Shown: positions 1 through 7,637, numbered from the stretch's first letter. The stretch: 38,626 nt of DNA from Verrucomicrobiota bacterium (GCA_016931415.1 JAFGEW010000087.1:1-38626); one strand, 5' to 3'. Notes: generated by a model not told the origin, from the letters alone. A program made the numbers and translations.

Positions 1-1
1 A

Positions 2-1084
2 CACCTCAGCAGCATCCCACAGCTTGCGGTTGCCCTCGTCGTGTGCGCGATCGTCGGGTTCACCGCGTCTAACGCCATGGCCACCGCGCAAGGCGGCACT
101 CCGGGCGTGGCGATAGTCATCGGTGAGATCAAGTTCAGCCTCGATGCAGCCGGTACGATCCCTCTTCCCGCCAGCCACATTGACCGAGGGCAAGACTTCT
201 ACATTCACGTCTACGACGTCATCGACACCGACTCGATCGGCGACCCGGACGCTTCGCACGGCGCCATCGGGGCGATCCAGGTGTATCGCCAGGTTCGCGC
301 TCTCGACGGGGAGTGGCCAGCGACGTGGGAACTCGTCCTGGACGCCACGGGGCCAAATGGGCTTATGGAGAACTACTCGACCAACTACTACCGCCTTGTG
401 GCCCCGTATCACGAGCAGACGTTGGCCGGTACCAGCCAAGACGTGCGCTACAAGATCGTTGCCACGGACGGAGAGACAGGCACCGCTTACGACAACCCGA
501 AAGAAGAGATCACGCCGGAGAAGAAGATTCGCGGCGTGGACCGCACTGTGATCACGTCAGTCGCTCTCGTTGGTGAAGCCGAGATCGACCTTCCACTTGG
601 TGACAATGTCGTGCTCAACGCCGAGGCTTACGACAATGGAGCGGATACGCTGCCCAACACCTCGGACGACATCAAGCTTGATCAAGTCTCGTTTGACTGG
701 ACGGCCAACCCCGCCCTGGGTACATTCGCCCCGGCATCCGGCACCTCAACCGAGTTCACGGGCGGTCAGAGCCCTGGGTTCTGTACCGTGATGGCCACCC
801 CACAGGGCGGAGGCGCACTGGGCCGCGTCTACGTGACGCTTCTCGGGGTGGGCTACCGCATTCTGCCTGATCCCGCCTACGTGCTGCCCAATGGGCAGAA
901 GACGTTCAGGATGATCTATCCAATCGGGGGACACCATACCTATTTCACAGGATGCAACGCGGGGCCAGCGGGCCGCTGGCCGTGCGAGGCGATTTCTTGC
1001 TTGGCCGGCGACACGATCGGCGCTAGACTGCCGACATGCCGAGGCTGGCGCGTAGAGTGGCTCCTGGGTTTCCGCATCACGTGA
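2..1084 (+). CDS. Secreted Ig-like hypothetical protein; 5' end outside the window, 3' end replaced by an inserted element
   Basis: The frame is open from the window edge. Its first 30 or so residues are hydrophobic (LAVALVVCAIVGFTASNAMA) and look like a signal peptide whose start codon lies just upstream; a GTG at 41 would cut that helix short. Residues about 15-160 contain acidic, beta-rich sequence of no family I recognise. Residues about 170-270 resemble a bacterial Ig-like domain (valine/glycine-rich strands ending in GRVYVTLLGVGYRI). From base 923 the frame runs into the left inverted repeat of a RAYT-type element, so the last 50 or so residues are element sequence and the native C-terminus is missing. 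Likely exported. No function can be assigned. The codon mix is less GC-biased than in the housekeeping genes further on. Confidence 0.6.
   Translation, partial: HLSSIPQLAVALVVCAIVGFTASNAMATAQGGTPGVAIVIGEIKFSLDAAGTIPLPASHIDRGQDFYIHVYDVIDTDSIGDPDASHGAIGAIQVYRQVRALDGEWPATWELVLDATGPNGLMENYSTNYYRLVAPYHEQTLAGTSQDVRYKIVATDGETGTAYDNPKEEITPEKKIRGVDRTVITSVALVGEAEIDLPLGDNVVLNAEAYDNGADTLPNTSDDIKLDQVSFDWTANPALGTFAPASGTSTEFTGGQSPGFCTVMATPQGGGALGRVYVTLLGVGYRILPDPAYVLPNGQKTFRMIYPIGGHHTYFTGCNAGPAGRWPCEAISCLAGDTIGARLPTCRGWRVEWLLGFRIT
923..944 (+). repeat. Left terminal inverted repeat of the RAYT-type element
   Basis: Begins ATCGGGGGACACCATACC. The reverse complement of 1713-1734 reads ATCGGGGCACACCATATC over the same stretch; mismatches are at positions 8, 17 and 19 of 22. 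It lies 92 bases upstream of the transposase ATG. Confidence 0.75.
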
Positions 1085-1710
1085 CGCAGCGGGGCAACCG
1101 CCGTCTGCGCACGTTCTTTTGCGACGAGGATCACGAGGCCTCCATCGGCCTGATGCGCGAGTGGTGCGACCGCTGCGGCGTCGAGGTGTGGGCCTACTGC
1201 TGATGCCCAACCACGTCCACCTGATCGCGGTGCCGGAGAGTGAAGACGGACTCCGCCGCGCCATCGGTGACGCGCATCGGCGCGCGCGCACCGTCGCTCC
1301 ACGCGGCGCGTCAACCTCCGCGAGCGCTGGCGCGGGCACCTGTGGCAAGGGCGGTTCGCCTCCTGCGCCATGGGCGACGAGCATCTGCGCATGGCGGCAC
1401 GATACGTCGAGATCAACCCCGTGCGAGCTGGACTCGTCGAGCAGCCCGGTCAGTGGCGGTGGAGCAGTGCGTTGGCCCCTCTGGCTGGCGCCGACGACGC
1501 GCTGGTGCGCGTTCAGCCGCTGCTGCGGAAGGTCGGCGACTGGGGCGTTTTCCTGGCCGGTCCCACGCACGGCACGACGGCCGAGCTGCTCCCCGCCCAC
1601 GAGCGGACGGGCCGCCCGCTGGGCCGCACGTCGTTCATCGAGCGCCTCGAGCGCCTGCTTGACCAGCCTTTGCCGCCCCGAAAACCGGGTCGAAGACCGA
1701 TGCATATGGT
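1036..1710 (+). pseudogene. REP-associated tyrosine transposase (Y1/HUH, IS200-like), two frameshifts
   Basis: Starts at ATG 1036 (MPRLARRVAPGFPHHVTQRG), the usual RAYT N-terminus. The first frame stops at TGA 1201-1203. Losing one base just before it explains this: in the next frame the protein continues MPNHVHLIAVPES, which holds the HxH metal-binding motif of HUH nucleases. A second shift around 1280-1300 moves to a third frame with GHLWQGRFASC and then RYVEINPVRAGL, the segment that carries the nucleophilic tyrosine. Similarity fades near 1700. All catalytic motifs are still recognisable, so the decay is recent, but no full-length product can be made by ordinary translation. Confidence 0.85.
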
Positions 1711-1712
1711 GC

Positions 1713-1734
1713 AATGGATATGGTGTGCCCCGAT
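1713..1734 (-). repeat. Right terminal inverted repeat of the RAYT-type element
   Basis: Inverted partner of 923-944, 19 of 22 bases matching. It marks the right edge of the element, 72 bases before the next gene. Confidence 0.7.
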
Positions 1735-1805
1735 CTCGCGGCACAGGCGGCTTCTCAGAGAGTTACACAGAGATGCAACCCCAGTGATCATGGAGGAAGA
1801 AGAGC

Positions 1806-2609
1806 GTGACATCCATCATTGCACTTGTGCTCGTGTCCCTGGTCTCTGCTGCACCCGGGGCCGGTAGCGTGGACACCGTCGGGTCTGCCGAACCAGACTT
1901 GAAGCTCGAGGTGCAGTGTGAACAAGCCTCCGGCAAGGCCGGTGACTCGTTCGCCCTCAATGAGCCAGTATGGTTCTCGCTGAGCTTGCGCAACGTGGGT
2001 ACCGAGCCGACCTCCGTTTGGATTAGCGGGGACCCACACAGGGGTGCCGCATGCAGTGCCGCACAGAAATCGGCGGCCAAGGTTAAGCCTGTTCCACAGC
2101 GAATCTACTTGGAGAGAAACTTCAGGCAGGTGTCCCTTGCCCCTGGGGAGGCGATAGGTGCTCATCTTCTGCTGGGGGAGTTCCTGATCGTGACGGAGCG
2201 TGGTGTCGTCGAGATCCAGTGTTCCATCCGCGTCATGGCCGGTGATCAGCAACCAGTTGTGGTGACAGCGACCAGGGAGGTCACCTTCACGGAGAAACTG
2301 GATGACGAGGCCCTGAGAGACCTTGTCAAGCAGCTCCGGGAAGACTTCGAGGGCGGCAGCGAGGAGATCCGCATACGAATGGTGAGAAGCGTTCAGTCCC
2401 TCGATACCATACCGGAGGCAGTGGACTTCCTCATCCTTGCTGGATCTACCGACAGCGAGGAAGTGCAGCTCACAGTGGTTGATGTTCTCTCAAAGCTCCC
2501 GCGACGCAATGAGGAGCTTGACGCTCTTCTCAGACACCTCTCCCACAGCAGGAGGCAAGCTGTCCGCCGCAGCGCGGAAGCGGCCCTAAGGGGATCAGGA
2601 GAGCAATAA
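1806..2609 (+). CDS. Secreted hypothetical protein with HEAT-like C-terminal helices
   Basis: 267 residues from a GTG start. GGAGG at 1792-1796 gives a 9-base spacing and decides the start. The N-terminus (MTSIIALVLVSLVSAAPGAG) is a clean signal peptide. Residues about 30-165 look like a beta-sandwich (KLEVQCEQASGKAGDSFALN, then EPVWFSLSLRNVGTEP), similar in style to the beta domains that accompany secreted repeats. Residues about 175-262 are helical with regular leucine and arginine spacing and an ending, RRSAEAALRGSG, typical of HEAT or armadillo-like repeats. It is therefore likely an exported scaffold or binding protein; no enzyme motif is visible. It lies directly after the RAYT-type element and carries the same relaxed codon use as the truncated gene before it. 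Confidence 0.75.
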   Translation: MTSIIALVLVSLVSAAPGAGSVDTVGSAEPDLKLEVQCEQASGKAGDSFALNEPVWFSLSLRNVGTEPTSVWISGDPHRGAACSAAQKSAAKVKPVPQRIYLERNFRQVSLAPGEAIGAHLLLGEFLIVTERGVVEIQCSIRVMAGDQQPVVVTATREVTFTEKLDDEALRDLVKQLREDFEGGSEEIRIRMVRSVQSLDTIPEAVDFLILAGSTDSEEVQLTVVDVLSKLPRRNEELDALLRHLSHSRRQAVRRSAEAALRGSGEQ

Positions 2610-2734
2610 CAGGACAGAATCGGGTAGAGTCGAGACGTGGCGCGGTGGCGACGGGATCGGGGAGTCGCTGTTTCCCCAAGTGGTGCGGGGTGCCTCATTC
2701 CGATACATCGCTCTGTCTCCGCGTCCCGCTCATC

Positions 2735-2767
2735 GAACCGGACGTGCGGGTTTCCCGCATCCGGCTC
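2735..2767 (-). ncRNA. Group II intron domain V remnant
   Basis: Read on the minus strand, this 33-base hairpin starts GAGCCGGATGCGGG, has an AAA loop and closes with CCCGCACGTCCGGTTC. It has the AGC catalytic triad at its base and the GUUC-type 3' side of group II domain V. The sequence after it (GATGAGCGGGACGC, then CGACTCTACC near 2624) resembles the usual run-out to the intron 3' end. No reverse transcriptase frame remains upstream; instead a RAYT-type end and an IS4 remnant follow. It is therefore a dead 3' fragment. Confidence 0.65.
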
Positions 2768-2825
2768 TCGGACAAGGCATCATGCTTTCGCCCACGGGGA
2801 GCGGCGCACAAGCAACGGCAGGCGT

Positions 2826-2870
2826 AATCGGGGGACACCATGGATGTAATCGGTAATCGGGCGACGCCAT
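2826..2870 (+). repeat. Two solitary RAYT-type ends in tandem
   Basis: Bases 2826-2841 (AATCGGGGGACACCAT) are identical to 922-937, the left end of the RAYT-type element. A second copy at 2855-2870 differs at two positions. They lie 29 bases apart in the same orientation with no transposase between or beside them, so they look like leftover or non-autonomous ends. Confidence 0.6.
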
Positions 2871-2879
2871 AGAATGGCA

Positions 2880-3075
2880 CTAAGATAAGGGGCGCCTGTG
2901 GCTGTTGCGGTGTTGGATTTCCTTGAACTGGGAGCGGGGCCGGTTGAGGAGCTGGTAGTTCTTGGGGCGTCGTTTTCGGGCTCGGTGTTCGAGCCGTTTG
3001 GGGCGCAGGGGATGGCGTCGCGAGCAACGCAGTGCCAGAACTGCTCGAGCAGGCATCGGCGCGCTTTCCCTAGTC
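2880..3075 (-). pseudogene. IS4-type transposase, C-terminal remnant with a frameshift
   Basis: On the minus strand, residues CLLEQFWHCVARDAIPCAPN (about 3061-2996) lead, after a frameshift near 2996, into RLEHRARKRRPKNYQLLNRP and the stop at 2880. The KRRPKNYQLLNRPR block is the typical C-terminal tail of IS4-family DDE transposases. The upstream part, with the catalytic residues, is not recognisable. A decayed fragment. Confidence 0.55.
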
Positions 3076-3267
3076 GCTGCGGCGCCGGGGCCGATGCCCA
3101 TTGGCGTGCGGCAGCGAGATGATGCTGCTGCCCTTGGTGAGCAGTCAATGCGGGCGCTGCTCGGTGTACGTGCCGAGCGGCGCCCGCGTTTTGTTGTTGT
3201 CGGGAGTCTTGTGGGCGGTCTGCAGCGCGCGTGACGCTTACACGTTGCATTGGAGAGGAAATGCGGG

Positions 3268-4164
3268 TCAGCGCCCACGGACGCCGTGGGGGTGCATGCC
3301 GGGGCGGCGGTAGGACGTGCCGCCGAAGTAGGGAATGCCGGCGGCCCAGGATGGGGCTTCGTCGGGCTTCTCCTCGATGCGGCGCACGATGCCCGTGCGC
3401 TGGGCGATGAAGAGGTCGTCGACGAAAAGGCGCACGGCGAAGCGGAGCGTCGGCGCCTTCGGCTCGGCGCTGTCCTCTCTACTTGTCGCTTTCTCGGGTT
3501 TCAGCGCGCCCTGTACGGCCTGGTTCTGCCGTGGCTCGGAGCTTGCCTTCGCTGAAGGCGCGCGCACATCGTCGGCGGAGAAGATCGGTGTCTCGACCCG
3601 CCGGATCTCGCGCGGCTGGATGCCGAGCACGCGGAGCTGCCAGAGCCGGTTGCCGCGCAGGGGCTGCGGTGCGTCGGATGCAGGGTCGGGTGTCGGGTCG
3701 ATGTAGACCTGCACTTCGAATCGGATCACGGGCAGAACCTCGGGCACGAGGCTGCTGGTCTTGATCCGGATCCGGTACTCGACGGGCCGAGGCTCGTCCT
3801 GCGTCCCGTCGGGGACGGCGGATTCGCGGAACTCGTCGATGTAGACGTCGAACGGCACCCGCTCCTCGTAGAAGGCCGCCAGCGTGGCCGGATCGGCCGG
3901 CTCGGCAGCCTCCTCGACAGGCTGGACGGCCGCGAGGTCGGTCTGGGTGACGCGGAGCTCGCGCACTTGGTCATCGTCGCGGTAGCTGATGATGGCGTGC
4001 TCGCCGAAGCGCTGGGTCACCGTCACGTACGTGTACGCCGGGACGACGACGATCTGGTCGCCGTCACGGCCGGCGAGTTCCTTTTGTGTCAGGAACCCGA
4101 TGGCACACGCCGGCCCGGCAGCGCAGAGCGCAATGAGCAGGAGCGCGACGATCCGTGCGCGCAC
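3268..4164 (-). CDS. Exported hypothetical protein
   Basis: 298 residues from GTG 4164. The frame is open for 18 more codons upstream, but GGAAGGA lies about 8 bases before this GTG and the protein then begins directly with a signal peptide (MRARIVALLLIALCAAGPACA). The mature part begins GFLTQKELAGRDGDQIVVVP, followed by beta-rich sequence, an Ala/Pro/Glu linker around residue 95, a second beta region (RFEVQVYIDPTPDP, then RLWQLRVLGIQPREIRRVET) and a basic, Lys/Ser/Glu-rich linker before FAVRLFVDDLFIAQRTG. No family recognised. It lies downstream of jag on the same strand but 246 bases away, so it is probably a separate unit. Confidence 0.65.
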   Translation of the reverse strand: MRARIVALLLIALCAAGPACAIGFLTQKELAGRDGDQIVVVPAYTYVTVTQRFGEHAIISYRDDDQVRELRVTQTDLAAVQPVEEAAEPADPATLAAFYEERVPFDVYIDEFRESAVPDGTQDEPRPVEYRIRIKTSSLVPEVLPVIRFEVQVYIDPTPDPASDAPQPLRGNRLWQLRVLGIQPREIRRVETPIFSADDVRAPSAKASSEPRQNQAVQGALKPEKATSREDSAEPKAPTLRFAVRLFVDDLFIAQRTGIVRRIEEKPDEAPSWAAGIPYFGGTSYRRPGMHPHGVRGR

Positions 4165-4410
4165 GGCAGTATCCTTCCGTGGATCCGGGTTGGGGCGGGG
4201 CACACCCCACCCCTCCACCGAAGGTATCGGGTATTTGGGCGCCGGGCTTTACGGGGCGGGCAGAAGACCTGCCTTTGACGGGCCCCGCAGGGTCTCGCAG
4301 CGTCAAGCTTGTGCAGGAAGCAGTTCGGCCCCTTCGGGGCGGGTCCAACCCCGGTTTCTCGGTCGGAGCACTTCCCCGACAAGCCTCTGCGTCCTGGGCG
4401 GTGGAAGCGA

Positions 4411-4977
4411 TCAGTGGTTGAAGTTCTCTTCCTGCTCGTCTTCGGACTCGGCAGCTTCCTGGGGGGCCTGGGGGGCCGCCTGCCGGCCGCCGACGGGCAC
4501 GATCTGGACGCGCTTCATGCCGGTCTCGGGGTCTTCGTCCACGCTCACCGTGCGCAGGGCCGGCCAGTCGCGCAGCGCGGTGTGTACGACGCGGCGGTCG
4601 GCGGCCACCATCGGTTCGAGCGTGACCGGCTCGCCCGTGCGCTGGGCGTCTCGGGCGGCGTCCTTGGCGAGCTTCTCGAGCTGGGCCTTGAGCCGTCCGC
4701 GGTAGCCGGCGCAGTCGATGAGCACAGCGCGGGTGGCCCCGAAGCGCTTGTTGACCAGCAGATTGACCAGGTACTGGATCGCCTCGAGCGTGTGGCCGTC
4801 GCGGCCGATGAGCCGGCCCGACTCGGTCGGGTGCTCGAGCGAGAGGATGGTGCCCTCCTCACGATGGCGGATCTCGATCAGGGCATCAATGCCGAGGCCG
4901 TGCAGCATGGGGTGCAGGATGTCGTTCTCGGCGAAGCGGATCACCGTCCGCCACTCAACGTTTGCGGGCGCGTTCAT
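4411..4977 (-). CDS. jag: Jag/KhpB RNA-binding protein (KH-R3H)
   Basis: 188 residues. Jag (KhpB, SpoIIIJ-associated) binds RNA and is linked to cell envelope growth; it commonly sits after yidC, as here. A type II KH domain covers about residues 25-100, with GRLIGRDGHTLEAIQYLVN as the nucleic-acid binding loop. An R3H domain follows at about 110-165, marked by RRVVHTAL and the closing MKRVQIVP. The tail is acidic and glutamine-rich (AAESEDEQEENFNH). The separate N-terminal Jag_N domain of many homologues is missing, which makes this a short form. The ATG overlaps the yidC stop codon (ATGA, 4974-4977), which points to coupled translation. A short GCCCC/GGGGC hairpin at 4328-4340 lies downstream but has no T-run. 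Confidence 0.9.
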   Translation of the reverse strand: MNAPANVEWRTVIRFAENDILHPMLHGLGIDALIEIRHREEGTILSLEHPTESGRLIGRDGHTLEAIQYLVNLLVNKRFGATRAVLIDCAGYRGRLKAQLEKLAKDAARDAQRTGEPVTLEPMVAADRRVVHTALRDWPALRTVSVDEDPETGMKRVQIVPVGGRQAAPQAPQEAAESEDEQEENFNH

Positions 4978-6803
4978 TTGTGATTCGTTTTCCCTGTTAG
5001 CTGAGGTTTGTTGTCGCCTCTCTGGACCACGAGCTGGGCGCCGAAGCCGAACACCGTGCTGAAGAGCCAGTACAGGTTCAGCCCCGCGGGGAACGAGTAG
5101 AAGATGAACAGAAAGAGGATGGGCATCATCTGCGACATCATCTTCTGCTGCGGATCGGTCGCCTGAGCCCCGCCGCGGATACGTTGCGACAGGATGGTGA
5201 ACACCGTCATAAGGACCGGCAGGATGTGGACCGGCAGCGACCCGATGAGCGGGAGCGACGGAATGGTGAAGAGGGTGTCCGGCTGCGACAGGTCGGTGAT
5301 GTGGCCGACGAACGGCGCGCGCCACAGCTCGATGGCGCCGCGGAGCATGGTGAACATCGCATAGAGCACCGGGAACTGGAGCAGCATCGGGAGGCAGCCG
5401 CCGAGCGGGTTGACCTTGTGCTCGCGGAACAGCTTCATCTGCTCGATCTGGAGCTTCTGCTTATCGTCCTTGAACTTCTCCTGGAGCTGCTTGATCAGCG
5501 GCTGGATGCGCTGCATCTCTTTCATCGACTTGAAGCTGCGGCGGTCCAGCGGGAACAGGAGCAGCTTGATGAGCGCCGTCAGCAGGATGATGGCCACGCC
5601 GTAGTTGGGGATGAAGCCATAGATGAAGTTGAGCACCGCCATCAGCGCGCCGGAGATCGGCGCGAGGAAGCTCGTGCCCATCACCTTCGAGTAGCCCAGC
5701 TCGCGCAGCCGCGAGTGCTCCTTCGGGCCGACGTAGAGCGCCAGCTCGAAAGTTCTCGCCTGGCCCTTGGTCAGCGTCGACTCATCCATCGCGACGCTCA
5801 AGCCGTCGGCGAAGATCTTCTGCTTCTTCTCCTCGTCGGCGTAGCGGAGGAAGAGCGCGGTCGAGATGAGCTCCTTGGCCTGGATCTCGCCGTTCTGCTC
5901 CGGGCCGCGCGCGTCGAGCACGGCGGTGAAGTAGCGGTTGCTCACCGCCGCCCAGCGCAAGACCTGAGCCGACTGCGCGATGGGGCTCTTCTTCTCGGTG
6001 GCCACCGTGAGCTTGTGGTAGCCGCCGGTGTTGACCGTGATGACCGTGTCGCCCTTGGCGTGCTTGGCGTCCACGGGTGTCACTGCGGCGACCTGGAGCT
6101 GGAAGGCGGGCAGGCTGACCTTGTCGGTCTTGGCCTCGAAGGTCAGCGTGACCTGGAGCCGGTATCCCTCCTCGGGCAGGGTGAACTCCTTGGTGACTGC
6201 GAACGCCTTGTTCTCGTGGCGCAAGACGAGGTGGCGATCGGCGCCCGCGGGCGTGACGTTCTTGAACTCGGCCTCGGCCAGATCGAGCGCGCTGCCCGCT
6301 TCGGCGTTGATGGCGAGCGGCAGCATGCGCGGAGGGAGATCGTCGTCGCAGAAGGCGTACTTCTCGTCGCCGTGGATGGTGATCGTGTGGTCGGGACTCG
6401 TCACCTTGGTCTCCATGGTGACCTGGCGGACGACGCCGCCCTTGGTGGAGATCTGGAAGGTGGCGAAGGGATTGGCCAGCTCGAAGGTCTGCTCTTCGAA
6501 AGCGATCGCTTCAGGCGTCTCATCGCCCTCAGTTGTCTCGCCGGTCTCGGCCGTCGCCGTCGCCTCGGTTGGCTCTGTGGACTCTGCCGCCTCCGTGTCC
6601 GGCGTCGTGGTGTCGGCCGTGATCGTGTCGGGCTGCTCGTCCGTCGTGGTGTCGGCGGGCTGCTCTCCCTGGCCCGAGGTTTCGGCCTGCTCTGTGGGTG
6701 TCGGGTTCTCCTGCGCCGGTTTGGGGCTTGGCCGGAACAGGAGGCCCCAGACGAGCAGGATGGCGAGGCAGATGGCCCAGAAGGCGAGGTGTCGTTTATC
6801 CAT
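4974..6803 (-). CDS. yidC: Membrane protein insertase YidC
   Basis: 609 residues, longer than the E. coli protein (548). YidC inserts and folds inner-membrane proteins, alone or with SecYEG. An N-terminal helix (residues about 6-25, LAFWAICLAILLVWGLLF) is followed by a long Thr/Glu/Ala-rich linker (about 30-100), then the periplasmic P1 beta domain (about 105-375), and the conserved five-helix insertase core (about 385-595). In the core, LIKLLLFPLDRRSFKSM carries the positive groove residue as Lys where E. coli has Arg; the cytoplasmic hairpin with MQRIQPLIKQLQEKFKDD follows. The gene starts 3 bases after the yidD stop and overlaps jag. The P1 domain points to a Gram-negative envelope. Confidence 0.97.
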   Translation of the reverse strand: MDKRHLAFWAICLAILLVWGLLFRPSPKPAQENPTPTEQAETSGQGEQPADTTTDEQPDTITADTTTPDTEAAESTEPTEATATAETGETTEGDETPEAIAFEEQTFELANPFATFQISTKGGVVRQVTMETKVTSPDHTITIHGDEKYAFCDDDLPPRMLPLAINAEAGSALDLAEAEFKNVTPAGADRHLVLRHENKAFAVTKEFTLPEEGYRLQVTLTFEAKTDKVSLPAFQLQVAAVTPVDAKHAKGDTVITVNTGGYHKLTVATEKKSPIAQSAQVLRWAAVSNRYFTAVLDARGPEQNGEIQAKELISTALFLRYADEEKKQKIFADGLSVAMDESTLTKGQARTFELALYVGPKEHSRLRELGYSKVMGTSFLAPISGALMAVLNFIYGFIPNYGVAIILLTALIKLLLFPLDRRSFKSMKEMQRIQPLIKQLQEKFKDDKQKLQIEQMKLFREHKVNPLGGCLPMLLQFPVLYAMFTMLRGAIELWRAPFVGHITDLSQPDTLFTIPSLPLIGSLPVHILPVLMTVFTILSQRIRGGAQATDPQQKMMSQMMPILFLFIFYSFPAGLNLYWLFSTVFGFGAQLVVQRGDNKPQLTGKTNHK

Positions 6804-6806
6804 CGG

Positions 6807-7007
6807 CTATCTCACAGGGTCATATCCGCCGGGGTGCCAGGGGCCGCACTTGCAGAGCCGCACGAGTCCGGCAATCAGGCCGCGCACCAGTCCCTTGCGG
6901 CGCAGGCTTTCGATCATGTAGCGCGAGCAGGTCGGGGTAAACCGGCACACGGGCGGCATGAGGCGGCCCAGCGTGAGCTGATACAGACGCACAAGCCCGA
7001 TGGCCAC
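6807..7007 (-). CDS. yidD: Membrane protein insertion efficiency factor YidD
   Basis: 66 residues from GTG 7007, the first usable start after rnpA (MAIGLVRLYQLTLGRLM). YidD is a small peripheral inner-membrane protein that aids YidC-dependent insertion. The family signature is complete: PPVCRFTPTCSRYMIESLRR and CKCGPWHPGGYDPV. No clear ribosome binding site precedes the GTG; a CTG at 7025 is possible but less likely. It sits between rnpA and yidC, the standard order. The preceding rnpA stop is 29 bases away. Confidence 0.9.
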   Translation of the reverse strand: MAIGLVRLYQLTLGRLMPPVCRFTPTCSRYMIESLRRKGLVRGLIAGLVRLCKCGPWHPGGYDPVR

Positions 7008-7036
7008 CCACGTCAGCGGATTCAGCGGGACCCGGG

Positions 7037-7444
7037 CTAAAACAGGTCCAGCTTCGCCAGCAGCGTGGCGACCGACTCCTCCAGTTGGTGGTAGGAGCGC
7101 TCCGCCGCCTCGCGCCGGACCGTAATGACCACGTCGTGGCCTGGTTTGAGCTGATGCTTGCACAGCCTGAATATCTCCCTGAGGCGCCGCTTGACCCGGT
7201 TGCGCTCGACCGCCCGGCCGAACTTGCGGCCCACACTCAGTCCGAGCCGCGTCCGCGTGTGGCCGGTCGGCAACGCGTGCATAGCCAGCCCGCCATGCAC
7301 GCTTCTCTTGCCCTTGTAGTAGACGGCCAGGAAGTCCTTGCGTCGGCGAATCCGCTCCTGCTTGCGGAAGGCGTGGTGCGCGCCTACACGGTCAGGCGTT
7401 TGCGGCCCTTGCGCCGTCTCCTCCTCAGGACAGCCCGTCCCCAT
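7037..7444 (-). CDS. rnpA: Ribonuclease P protein component
   Basis: About 135 residues. RnpA assists the catalytic RNA of RNase P in trimming tRNA 5' leaders. The core is clear: [20 protein letters not shown], then [20 protein letters not shown] with the RNR motif, and a C-terminal helix. The start is not obvious. The codon just before GAHHAF is GTA, not GTG, and no ATG, GTG or TTG lies between the core and an ATG at 7444. That ATG is inside rpmH, so the two genes would overlap by 61 bases, with an extra Pro/Glu-rich N-terminus. Similar long rnpA/rpmH overlaps are known in Thermus. A rare ATT start near the core would be the alternative. Confidence 0.9.
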   Translation of the reverse strand: MGTGCPEEETAQGPQTPDRVGAHHAFRKQERIRRRKDFLAVYYKGKRSVHGGLAMHALPTGHTRTRLGLSVGRKFGRAVERNRVKRRLREIFRLCKHQLKPGHDVVITVRREAAERSYHQLEESVATLLAKLDLF

Positions 7445-7518
7445 CGAGTGCTCATCCTCTTGTGAAAACCGTGCGTGCGGCGACGACGCAGGTTCGACGG
7501 TTGGTATGTCCGTTTCAT
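7384..7518 (-). CDS. rpmH: Large ribosomal subunit protein bL34
   Basis: 44 residues, the standard L34 length. [20 protein letters not shown] followed by an Arg/Lys-rich tail is diagnostic. GGAG lies 8 bases before the ATG. It heads the rpmH-rnpA-yidD-yidC-jag cluster. A strong promoter lies at 7638-7666, giving a leader of about 113 bases with two stable hairpins. dnaA, which often lies divergently upstream, is not present; a siroheme synthase gene is there instead. Confidence 0.97.
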   Translation of the reverse strand: MKRTYQPSNLRRRRTHGFHKRMSTRWGRAVLRRRRRKGRKRLTV

Positions 7519-7548
7519 CAAGCTCTCCGATTCGCTGTGCGAGAGTGT

Positions 7549-7584
7549 GCGCCTGCAGGCGCGGTACACGCGCCTTGAGGCGCG
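7549..7584 (-). promoter_or_regulatory. Two adjacent hairpins in the rpmH leader
   Basis: A perfect 14-base palindrome (GCGCCTGCAGGCGC, 7549-7562) is followed six bases later by a 6-base-pair stem with a four-base loop (CGCGCC TTGA GGCGCG, 7569-7584). The arms share GCGCC/GGCGC, so they could also pair with each other. They lie in the predicted 5' leader, about 30 bases before the rpmH start. The structure is seen directly; a regulatory role is inferred. Confidence 0.4.
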
Positions 7585-7637
7585 AGGTGCGCGTCCGGCC
7601 GCATGCAATGACGTGCCGGGCGTCCCAGGAGTGTGCC

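Larger units (their letters stand above)
923..1734 (+). mobile_element. RAYT-type (REP-associated/IS200-like) element with terminal inverted repeats
   Basis: An 812-base unit is bounded by a 22-base inverted repeat (923-944 against 1713-1734; 19 of 22 positions match). It contains a single, now frameshifted, tyrosine transposase gene of the IS200/RAYT class. Such HUH transposases recognise palindromic or REP-like ends and make no target duplication; none is seen here. The left end interrupts the frame of the secreted protein that begins at the window edge. A 16-base piece of the same end sequence recurs at 2826-2841, so these ends occur more than once locally. Confidence 0.7.
2610..3267. other. 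Gene-free stretch filled with mobile-element debris
   Basis: 658 bases with no intact gene. From left to right on the minus strand it holds a group II intron 3' piece with domain V (2735-2767), two copies of a RAYT-type end (2826-2841, 2855-2870) and the C-terminus of an IS4-type transposase (about 2880-3075). Bases 3076-3267 show nothing I can assign. Confidence 0.6.

Noticed and set aside
1735-1867. Continuation of the RAYT frame to the stop at 1867 as a real C-terminus
   Set aside because: Beyond about 1710 the frame crosses the right inverted repeat and the start of the next gene; no transposase similarity remains.
2637-3313. Several short plus-strand frames of 60-90 codons in the gene-free stretch
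   Set aside because: They overlap each other, have no ribosome binding sites, and lie opposite intron and transposase debris.
5184-7040. A 618-codon plus-strand open frame opposite yidC and yidD
   Set aside because: It is the antisense of a strong YidC gene. Its composition (Arg, Glu, Leu, His runs) is typical of a shadow frame in GC-rich DNA, and it has no domain.
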